DNA from: Oscillatoria princeps RMCB-10 | GTDB taxonomy: Bacteria > Cyanobacteriota > Cyanobacteriia > Cyanobacteriales > Oscillatoriaceae | Reading direction: 5' to 3' | Assembly: GCA_019359235.1 (NCBI GenBank) | Contig: JAHHHT010000010.1 | Coordinates: 186,001 to 250,000, forward strand | DNA: 64,000 nt | Shown here: positions 36,808 to 43,495 of the stretch, piece by piece | How the letters are laid out: each line of letters opens with the position of its first letter | Numbering within the stretch: position 1 is the first letter of the stretch | Made by a program: the position numbers and the translations under genes | The notes under the pieces: model-generated | The model's input: the letters and a program-made list of their open reading frames with translations, nothing else | What the model was told of the DNA's origin: nothing | The model's database searches: none

Positions 36808-37545
36808 TCACCGAGTGAGTGGCTGCGTCGCAATTGCCTTCAGTCCCGCTGAGGTTAACAGTTCCTCCCAGTTGCTTTCCAGGTTAGAATCTTGCGGCTG
36901 CAACTGGCGAGCGGCGGCTAGAGCGCTCACCGCTTCATACCAGATTCCCTCTTCCCCGTAAGCCGCTGAGCGCTCCAGGTTTGTGCTGGCTTTTTCCAGC
37001 TTGCTTGCCAGGGCGGAATTGATTTCTGTCCGGCGCACCAACCCCTCCACCAGGGGGTTGTCCGGGTCAAACTCAGCCGAGCAGTGCACCTCCAGCATCC
37101 ATTTGTAGTTTTTGCCCACCTGCAGTGCCGGCGCTGTTGCGGGAAGGGCAACGCCCATCACGCCCCCCCCAGATGGGAGCGGCACTTTGGTCCGGTAAAT
37201 CAGATTTTCCGATTCGTCTTGCAGGCTGAAGGACGCTTCTTTCGCTGTCGTTGCCGGCACGAATACGAAAAAGGTCGGGCGTTCGCCTACGGTCAGTCCC
37301 ACATTGCTGCTGGGAATCAGCGCCATCGCGCCTTGCTCTGAGGACGCACCGGCACTCGCCGCACACTGGCTGCCGGTGCGGGTGGCTCCCCCAGTGGTTT
37401 CCTGCTGGGGAGTTCCCTGGGTGCCGTCCGGTGCCGAGAAAGTCACGGCGTCTGCCAGCGCTGGAGCCAGCACCGAGCCCCCGCTCAGCAGCAGGGCTGC
37501 TGTGAAAAGAACCACTCGCCTTTTTGGAATGTTTGACCGTAGCAT
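36808..37545 (-). CDS. DUF928 secreted protein
   Basis: A 245-residue protein of the cyanobacterial DUF928 family. Signal peptide: basic start [10 protein letters not shown] then [21 protein letters not shown], with cleavage expected near residue 32. The mature part has [50 protein letters not shown] and a helical C-terminus ([16 protein letters not shown]), all typical of the family. ATG 37545 was chosen because AAAGGATGAG stands at good distance before it; the ATG nine bases upstream lacks a site. The gene lies between CHAT-TPR and CHASE2-kinase genes, a recurrent trio in cyanobacteria. Function is unknown. Confidence 0.85.
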   Translation of the reverse strand: MLRSNIPKRRVVLFTAALLLSGGSVLAPALADAVTFSAPDGTQGTPQQETTGGATRTGSQCAASAGASSEQGAMALIPSSNVGLTVGERPTFFVFVPATTAKEASFSLQDESENLIYRTKVPLPSGGGVMGVALPATAPALQVGKNYKWMLEVHCSAEFDPDNPLVEGLVRRTEINSALASKLEKASTNLERSAAYGEEGIWYEAVSALAAARQLQPQDSNLESNWEELLTSAGLKAIATQPLTR

Positions 37546-37603
37546 ATTTCTCATCCTTTAGATAGAGGTGCGCTTTTTTTACTTTGTGTTAATAAGGCGC
37601 ATT

Positions 37604-40189
37604 TTATAACCAATTCCCCACCAAAACGAACGGGGCCCAGTAAAATGGGTGTTCGTACTTCGACTGTTTTAGCAGCGCTAACTGAGCTTGGCGCAGCGCT
37701 TCTGCTTTAGTGACCCCGGGCGCGTTCAGCTGCTTGTAAAACTCAGCCATCATCTCAGCGGTGGACTCGTCTTTAACTGACCAGAGTGTCGCCATCGTTG
37801 AGCGTGCGCCGCTTTTTACTGCCAGCCCCGCCAAGCCCAAAGCAGCTCGGTCATCCCCTTTTGCCGTCTGGCAGGCGCTCAAGACCAATAACTCGATCGC
37901 CCGCTCTCCAGTTTCATTCCTGTCCCGAAGCAGGTTCCCCAAATCCCCCACATTAATCTTACCATCCCACGTCAAAATAAAAGTATTTTCGGCGCTAGAG
38001 CTGAACTGGCCGTGAGTGGCGAGGTGCAGGACTGGGCTGGCTGTTTTTGACAGGGCAGTTTGCAGAGAATCTGTGGTAAAATCCCGGTCGAGCAGCACCT
38101 TGGAGGAAACCTCCGACGCCACTCGCTCTATTTCTGATTTCACTCCAGGCAGCGCCGCAAACCCCTGGCGCGACTCGCTCAAACCGCCCATTAGGGTTTT
38201 GAGCTGTGTCCCTGAAATAGGTCGCGGAGCCAGCAACTGCAAGCCGGGTGTCAGGGCGGTGCTGTACTTCTCAATTAGATACTGTTTGCCGTCGTAGAAA
38301 GCCCCTACCGGCAGGTTCCGCAAAGGCCCATCTGGCACAAACACCAGGGTTTTTATCCCACTCTCGGCTAGCTGGGATTCCACCGGCCTTACCAGCCAGT
38401 CATAGCCCGTTGCGTACAGTTTTAAGCGCTCTTGTTTGGGAAAAGATAAACTTAAAGCTTGCCTTAACTGTCTGAGCGTGCTCTCCACTTGCTCCCGGGG
38501 CAAAACTGTTTTATAATTCTGCAGCGGTTTTCCCGGAACTGACAGGATCACCTCTAGCCGGTCGGCTAAAATAATCGGATAGATGACGGCTGCGGTCGGG
38601 TCAATTTGGTCAATTTGCGCCGGCTTGGCATCGAGACAGGCGTCCCGAAAAAAGTTGTCCAGCTCCGCCAGCTGCAGCCCTTCGATCACCTCGCGGGCTT
38701 GTTTGAGGTTTTTCTGGCCCGGCTCCCCGAGCAGCAGCAAACTGACGAGCTGCCGGTACACCGGCTCGACACTTTCGCGGAAAGAAAACTGAACCTCAGC
38801 ACCGACCGCTACCAAGTCGCTGCGCAGCGTGCCGAAAGTTTGCACGGCTTCGGTGTAAGCGGCAATCGCTCCTCCAGTGTCGCCCTGCAGTTGCAAAATC
38901 TCGCCCATCTGCCCGTGCCAGCGAGCGGCGATTTCTTGAGCTTCAATCCCGTTCGCCAGCAGCAGCGCTTTGCCGGTTAAGTCTTTGGCTTCTTTTAGCT
39001 GGCCGGAAAGTTTGTAGAGTTTTCCCAACTCCCCTAAGGCGTAAGATTCGGCTCGCCGGTCGCCAATCTCTCTCGCCTGTCTGGCCGCTGTTCCCAATAA
39101 TTGACCGATGTCTCTGGTTTCCAGCACGCGCCCCCCATTTTGATCGCGCTTCATGGCGCTCTCCGCCAGATTCACCCGAGCGTAGACGGAGGTGCGGCTG
39201 GCGGGCGAGCTGGCCAGCGCCTCCTGAATTGGCTGCAGCAGCGCCCGCGCTTCTTCCCACTGCTGCTGTTGCGCGTGAGTGGCGAGCTGGCTGATTTGGG
39301 CTTCTATTCGCTCTGCCGGTGACGCCACCGCCGCCGCTTGCCGGTAAAACTCTGCCGCCGCCTTCACGTCGCCTCTGGCGCGGGCGGTGTTGCCCAGACT
39401 GAAGAGCGCCGCACCGGCACCCGCAGCTGAGCCGAGTTGCCGGTATATCGCCAAACTTTGCTGTAAAATCTCCTCAGACTTGTGGAAGTCTCCCACCACC
39501 TGCAAGGCAACTCCCAAACTCCTCAGCCCTGTGGCTTTGATTGCCGAGTCGGGTTGAGAGAGCAGCTCTTGGCCGATCCGCTCCAGAGTCACCCGGGCTC
39601 GCCGGTAGTGCCCCAAGCTTTGCATGGCTTGAGCTTGGTTGATCCTCGCCCCCAGCACGCCAACTTCATCCCCAGCCCGCTGGTAAGCCGCCTCTGCAGC
39701 CTGCCAAGTTTCCAAGGCGGCTTCCGTTTCCCCCGCCGCCAGCTGCACACTTCCCTCTGTGTTGAGCATTTGAGCCCGCACAATCGCAGCTCCCGGCTCG
39801 CCAGGAGCCTGTTCCAGCAGTGTTTTGCTCTCTCGGATGGCGGCGCGAGCTCGCGGGAGATCGCCGAGCTGCAAGTGAGCGAAGGACAGGTAGCTCAGAC
39901 TCACCGCTTCACTGAGGGCGTCCCCACTCTGGCGATACTGGCTCCTGGCTTGCTCCCAGAGTGCCGCCGCCTGAGTGAACCGGCCCGCCTCGGCTTCTGT
40001 TTTGCCTTTGTCTAGCAGGTTTCGGGCGTTGAGGCTGCTGTTTGCTGTCCGGGCGTCTGAGAGATGCCGCTCTTGTTTCTGGTTGCGCAGGGAATCGTCA
40101 CCCCGCGCCAACCCTGGAAGAGCGGCGATGGCCAGCACCGCACTCAGCAACCCCAACCCAACCTGCCGTATCAGCGCTTTATAGGGCAT
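37604..40189 (-). CDS. Secreted TPR-CHAT domain protein
   Basis: An 861-residue protein with signal peptide MPYKALIRQVGLGLLSAVLA then IAALPGLARG. About twelve TPR-like helical repeats occupy residues ~50-520 (e.g. ALSEAVSLSYLSFAHLQLGD, EAALETWQAAEAAYQRAGDE). A C-terminal CHAT domain (caspase HetF associated with TPRs, ~560-861) carries the presumed catalytic His in VLHLATHGQF (about residue 722) and Cys in LLVLSACQTAKG (about residue 771). CHAT proteins are caspase-like proteases; HetF belongs to this class. GGAG precedes ATG 40189. The frame is open to 40453, but that stretch is repeat DNA. It heads the CHAT-DUF928-CHASE2 kinase gene set. Confidence 0.92.
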   Translation of the reverse strand: MPYKALIRQVGLGLLSAVLAIAALPGLARGDDSLRNQKQERHLSDARTANSSLNARNLLDKGKTEAEAGRFTQAAALWEQARSQYRQSGDALSEAVSLSYLSFAHLQLGDLPRARAAIRESKTLLEQAPGEPGAAIVRAQMLNTEGSVQLAAGETEAALETWQAAEAAYQRAGDEVGVLGARINQAQAMQSLGHYRRARVTLERIGQELLSQPDSAIKATGLRSLGVALQVVGDFHKSEEILQQSLAIYRQLGSAAGAGAALFSLGNTARARGDVKAAAEFYRQAAAVASPAERIEAQISQLATHAQQQQWEEARALLQPIQEALASSPASRTSVYARVNLAESAMKRDQNGGRVLETRDIGQLLGTAARQAREIGDRRAESYALGELGKLYKLSGQLKEAKDLTGKALLLANGIEAQEIAARWHGQMGEILQLQGDTGGAIAAYTEAVQTFGTLRSDLVAVGAEVQFSFRESVEPVYRQLVSLLLLGEPGQKNLKQAREVIEGLQLAELDNFFRDACLDAKPAQIDQIDPTAAVIYPIILADRLEVILSVPGKPLQNYKTVLPREQVESTLRQLRQALSLSFPKQERLKLYATGYDWLVRPVESQLAESGIKTLVFVPDGPLRNLPVGAFYDGKQYLIEKYSTALTPGLQLLAPRPISGTQLKTLMGGLSESRQGFAALPGVKSEIERVASEVSSKVLLDRDFTTDSLQTALSKTASPVLHLATHGQFSSSAENTFILTWDGKINVGDLGNLLRDRNETGERAIELLVLSACQTAKGDDRAALGLAGLAVKSGARSTMATLWSVKDESTAEMMAEFYKQLNAPGVTKAEALRQAQLALLKQSKYEHPFYWAPFVLVGNWL

Positions 40190-40826
40190 TTTGCTCGCTC
40201 CTGTGTTCGTTAAAGGCTGCCAGCTTAATGCAGGACTTGTTGTCAGCTGTTGCTCCCCCAATCTGCTTGTCCCTTGAAAGGAGGCAGAGCCTCCAAAGGG
40301 GCGTTCCCAGGCTCTGCCTGGGAACGAGGGGAAACGAGGGGAAACGAGGGGAACGAGGGCACAGGTTTGTAGGGGCAGGCCCCCGTGCCTGCCCCTGTGC
40401 TGGGCAAACGGGCAAGAGAAAAGCGCGTACAGTTTCATCCCCTGATTGTGCAACGACCTCCCCGCTTGCGGGCAGGGGTTGGGTGTGGGGTTCTTCCTTG
40501 TTCCTTGTTCTTTTTTCCTTCCCCAGAGGAATGGATTTGTCCCACCTTAAACTGGTAGCCTCGGTCGTGTTACCCACTGACTCGCCGCGGCTTCCCCAAT
40601 GCAGACCAATTATGCTATTGTAAAGGAGGCCGAGTGTCCGCTCCAGCTTGACTCGCATTTTACTTTACAATCTGTAGCAGCTTTCCCGCTCGCGCAACCC
40701 CGAACTCAAATTCCGCACAATAAGCACACAAGCCGGTCGGGCAGTTTTCCAACCGCCCGCCAGTCACTGGGTTCACAACTCTTTTTTGAGTATACCCCAG
40801 TTTTTTGGTTTTTCTTTATTATTCAT
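40190..40826. other. Upstream region of the CHAT gene with repeats
   Basis: No gene is supported. The segment holds GGAGGCAGAGCCTCC and CCCAGGCTCTGCCTGGG palindromes (40277-40330), four GGGGAAACGA units (40327-40356), a GTAGGGGCAGGCCCCC hairpin (40369-40396) and a partial MITE with CTCCCCGCTTGCGGGCAGGGG (40455-40500). The promoter of the CHAT gene must lie here but was not recognised. Confidence 0.6.
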
Positions 40827-40906
40827 ATTTATTTAGAAAAGGCTGAACAAACACTTCGGGCTGTCCCAGAGCAGCTTTCGCACGGTGGGCTCGGGGAGCC
40901 TGCCTC
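40827..40906 (-). pseudogene. Remnant of an amidohydrolase C-terminus
   Basis: This - strand stretch encodes PTVRKLLWDSPKCLFSLF before a stop, closely matching the C-terminus STVRKLLWDNPKRFFNLC of the intact amidohydrolase at 42195-43286. The DNA is similar from about 40827 to 40900 and then switches abruptly to the spacer otherwise found downstream of the precursor gene. Only about 20 codons remain, so it is a non-functional leftover of a duplicated locus. Confidence 0.8.
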
Positions 40907-41194
40907 CTGAAGCGCGATTGTTTCCCAGTGTGGGGATGCGACATGTCGCGTCTGTGCTGGGTGGGATATAGCAGCAGTCATATTGGTTAGGACGTAGGAC
41001 AGGCGTCTCGCCTGTCAAGCGAGCCCTTGAGGGCAGGCGAGACGCCTGCCCTACGCCTGTGCTTCGTATCGAGCGTGTCCTAAACTGACTGTGCACTGCT
41101 ATAGTACAGGAGTTGGGGGAAGTATTGAGGGAAAGTAAACTTTCAACGCTTCCCCCGAGCGCGCCGGCTGTCTCGCAACTCTGCTTGCGGGAAG
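40902..41194. repeat. Copy 1 of the RiPP spacer duplication, interrupted by a MITE
   Basis: CTGCCTCCTGAAGCGCGATTG through GCGTCTGTGCTGGGTGGGA, then GTACAGGAGTTGGGGGAAG through CTGTCTCGCAACTCTGCTTG, repeats 41969-42126 with a few substitutions. The 40967-41103 element is inserted in this copy only. Confidence 0.9.
40967..41103. mobile_element. TA-inserted MITE, AGGACAGGCG-core type, with known empty site
   Basis: The element runs from TATAGCAGCAGTCATATTGG to CTGACTGTGCACTGCTATA. Its ends are imperfect inverted repeats of about 25 bases (TAGCAG...CAGTCA...TTTAGGAC). The core is the AGGACAGGCGTCTCGCCTGT palindrome pair. The duplicated spacer at 42037-42038 has a simple TA at the same point (GTGGGATAGTACAGG), so the insertion and TA duplication are directly visible. 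Related ends (GGACAGTCAGTTTAGG) occur at 58025 and 54189. Confidence 0.85.
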
Positions 41195-41216
41195 CTGTTT
41201 TCGGAGGGAAACGGTT

Positions 41217-41314
41217 TATAGCCTTTCTCATATTGGTGAGGTACTGAGAAACCCGGTTTCTTTAAGAAACCGGGTTTCTGGGCAAACACGTTCATCCAAC
41301 GGAGAGCCGCTATA
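41217..41314. mobile_element. TA-flanked MITE, AAACCCGG-core type, inverted copy
   Basis: It runs from TATAGCCTTTCTCATATTGG to CATCCAACGGAGAGCCGCTATA, enclosing AAACCCGGTTTCTTT and AAGAAACCGGGTTT. It is the reverse orientation of the element at 6771-6867. Confidence 0.75.
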
Positions 41315-41366
41315 TGTGGATTTTTCCGGTCGCTGGCAGCGGGCCGGGACTGACAGATGCTAACTA

Positions 41367-41505
41367 TAGCGGTTTTCACTTGCGTGGAGTACAGTGAGAT
41401 CCCCCCAAACCCCCCTTAAAAAGGGGGGCTTTAGTTCCCCCCCTTTTTAAGGGGGGCTAGGGGGGGATCTAATATCTGCACCTCACTCAGTTACAATCTG
41501 CTATA
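41367..41505. mobile_element. TA-flanked MITE, CCCCCC/GGGGGG-core type
   Basis: It runs from TATAGCGGTTTTCACTTG to CAGTTACAATCTGCTATA. The core is AGATCCCCCCAAACCCCCCT, facing inverted TTAAAAAGGGGGG and CCCCCCTTTTTAAGG segments, and GGGGGGGATCT. The same core without TATAGC ends recurs at 50839-50919, 51071-51172 and 56483-56561. Confidence 0.7.
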
Positions 41506-41631
41506 ACAGGTGGGGACTTCTTTAATGTCGGCTTGACATGCTGCCGGTGCTGTGTTATTAGTATTTCAAACTGGCCGGTGACGGACAGAAGAATTACATA
41601 AGACCCAGACAGCAACGAGGAGAGACAAACA

Positions 41632-41964
41632 GTGGTACTGCAACGACAATGGCGACAGATAGGCAACCAAGTGTCCAAGCTTATAGCCCGGGCTTGGCTG
41701 GACGAAAACTTCAAGGCACAATTCATCGCCAATCCCCGACGGATTCTGGAAGAAGCTGGGATTGATGTTCCCGAGGGAGTAGACGTCAGGATCGATCAGT
41801 TCTCTCAGCGCTGGAGTATTCAGCAATCAGAAGATATGTTGCGTGTGGTTTGGACAATCCCGCTGCCACCCAGGCCAGCCGACGTCACAGACGAACAGGT
41901 CACGGGGTGGGTACAGGATGGGCCAGATCCAGGGCGCTTAGGCACTCCAACCGTGTGTTGCTAG
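41632..41964 (+). CDS. NHLP-type RiPP (TOMM) precursor peptide
   Basis: A 110-residue peptide starting at GTG 41632 behind a strong GAGGAGAG site. Residues ~15-90 match the nitrile-hydratase-like leader peptide (NHLP) pattern: KLIARAWLDENFKAQFIANP, EEAGIDVPEGVDVRI, then LPPRPADVTDEQV, where typical NHLP leaders have LPPxPxxLSDEEL. The tail TGWVQDGPDPGRLGTPTVCC is short, lacks the usual Gly-Gly cleavage site, and ends in two cysteines with two threonines beside them, substrates suited to azoline formation. The YcaO cyclodehydratase gene lies 1.5 kb away. Leader/core boundary and modification are inferred. Confidence 0.82.
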   Translation: MVLQRQWRQIGNQVSKLIARAWLDENFKAQFIANPRRILEEAGIDVPEGVDVRIDQFSQRWSIQQSEDMLRVVWTIPLPPRPADVTDEQVTGWVQDGPDPGRLGTPTVCC

Positions 41965-41968
41965 CATT

Positions 41969-42126
41969 CCTGCCTCCTGAAGCGCGATTGTTTCCCAGTG
42001 TGGGGATGCGACATGTCGCGTCTGTGCTGGGTGGGATAGTACAGGAGTTGGGGGAAGCATTGAGGGAAAGTCAGCCCTCAATGCGCACCCCGATCGCACC
42101 GGCTGTCTGGCAACTCTGCTTGCGGA
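41969..42126. repeat. Copy 2 of the RiPP spacer duplication
   Basis: This is the spacer after the precursor gene. It repeats 40903-41194 without the inserted element and so preserves the empty TA target at 42037-42038. Confidence 0.9.
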
Positions 42127-42194
42127 ACGCCGGTGCGGTTGCCAAAGCTCCCTACCGAGTCAGGGGCGATAGCGCTCCTAAAATTTAGGCGTAT

Positions 42195-43286
42195 TTAGCA
42201 AAGGTTGAAGAAGCGCTTCGGGTTGTCCCAGAGGAGTTTTCGCACGGTTGACTCGCCGAGCAGGTCTGCTAGCGCTACCGCCCGCTCCACGATGTCGGGC
42301 TGGCTGTCCATGTGGGGGTAGTCGGAACCGAAAAGCAGGTTGTCTGTGCCGGTGTGGCGGATAACTTCCTCCAGGTAAGGTTCGTTGGGATCGACGCTGA
42401 TGAAGCACTGCCTTTGGAAATACTCAGAAGGCTTCATCTTGACGTTATCTCGCACCTCCCACGCCAGATCCTCCCACTCTCTGTCCAGCCGCCACAGCCA
42501 GTAGGGCAGCCATCCGCAGCCGGCTTCAAAAAAACCCACCCGCAGTCCGGGATGGCGCTCCAGCACGCCCCCTTCTATCAGCGCTAGCAGCCCCATCATC
42601 TGCTCTATCGGATGGGAGCAGGCGTGCAGGGCGAAACGGGTGTCAAACCGGTCGGCACCGGCAGCCGGCAGCCGGCAGTGACTCCCCTCGTGAATGCAGA
42701 CTGCCACCCCCATGCGATCGCACTCGCTCCAAAACGGCTCGTAAGCCGGATCGCTCAGCGAGCGCCCCTTCACCAGATTCGGTCGCAAAAATACCGCCTT
42801 CCAGCCAAATTCCGCCAGCCGGTGCAATTCCGGCACCATCTCTTCCGGCGCGTGCTGGTTAATCGCCCCTATCCCCCAGAGCCTTTGCGGATCGTAGCTG
42901 CAAAAGTCGCGCAGCCAGCTGTTGTATGCGCGTGTCAGCGCACCGGCAAGTTTTGCCTCCATCGTATCCACCGCCAGCATCCAAAGGCCCACCGTCGGGT
43001 AGAGAAAGGCCATGTCGGCACCCATCTTCTGCATCGTTTTTACATAAGACTCAGGATCGAACCCCCTGACAACTGCCATGCCATTATTGCGAATCACCTG
43101 CCGCGCCCCTTCAGTTTGAACCGCTTTAGATAGCTTGTTCCAAATTGGCTCGCCCTCGACTTTGATGCCGGTTTCGTCACAGTACGGGGCCCGACTCTTG
43201 AAGGCCGGCTCGATATATTTCTCCCACATCTCGAAGGGCTCAATTACATGGCAGTCTGCATCCAGAATGCTAAATCCTTTAAACAT
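42195..43286 (-). CDS. Amidohydrolase-2 family protein (PF04909)
   Basis: A 363-residue TIM-barrel metallohydrolase of the ACMSD/amidohydrolase-2 type. Visible features: FSILDADCHVIEPFEMWEKY at the N-terminus (first metal-ligand region), MGVAVCIHEGSH near residue 195, FALHACSHPIEQMMG near residue 225 and NLLFGSDYPHMD near residue 325, a conserved C-terminal metal/catalytic motif. Members include decarboxylases and hydrolases, so the substrate cannot be named. It lies between the precursor and YcaO genes, on the YcaO strand 209 bases downstream of it, which suggests a tailoring role in the RiPP pathway. Its C-terminus is duplicated as a remnant at 40827. Confidence 0.88.
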   Translation of the reverse strand: MFKGFSILDADCHVIEPFEMWEKYIEPAFKSRAPYCDETGIKVEGEPIWNKLSKAVQTEGARQVIRNNGMAVVRGFDPESYVKTMQKMGADMAFLYPTVGLWMLAVDTMEAKLAGALTRAYNSWLRDFCSYDPQRLWGIGAINQHAPEEMVPELHRLAEFGWKAVFLRPNLVKGRSLSDPAYEPFWSECDRMGVAVCIHEGSHCRLPAAGADRFDTRFALHACSHPIEQMMGLLALIEGGVLERHPGLRVGFFEAGCGWLPYWLWRLDREWEDLAWEVRDNVKMKPSEYFQRQCFISVDPNEPYLEEVIRHTGTDNLLFGSDYPHMDSQPDIVERAVALADLLGESTVRKLLWDNPKRFFNLC

Positions 43287-43329
43287 CTTTTCTCCTTTGT
43301 TTGAACTTTATTCTCGTCCACAACCTTCT

Positions 43330-43425
43330 CGGCGAATGGAATTCGCAGCTACACAAACGAAGTCCGCCTGCGCGGACTTAAAGAAGAACTAGACTCTTAA
43401 AACCCTTGCCTTGCGGGTTTTTTTC
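43330..43425. repeat. GTCCGCCTGCGCGGAC-type repeat
   Basis: It contains GAATTCGCAGCTACACAAAC, GTCCGCCTGCGCGGAC, AGAACTAGACTCTTAAAACC and a hairpin AAAACCC / GGGTTTTTTT. A related copy lies at 47955-48050 (GAAACCGCAGCTATACAGAC, CCCGCCTGCGCGGG). This is a widespread cyanobacterial intergenic repeat. Confidence 0.75.
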
Positions 43426-43495
43426 TCGTTTCCAGGCTCTGCCTGTAAACGAGGGAAAACGGTGCGTTACGCTTCGCGCTTCGCACCCTACTTGT

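Noticed and set aside
40190-40453. N-terminal extension of the CHAT protein
   Set aside because: It is repeat DNA, and the signal peptide starts at ATG 40189 behind a GGAG site.
40833-41231. 132-codon - strand open frame
   Set aside because: Only its last ~20 codons match the amidohydrolase C-terminus. The rest is MITE and spacer sequence, so it is scored as a remnant rather than a gene.
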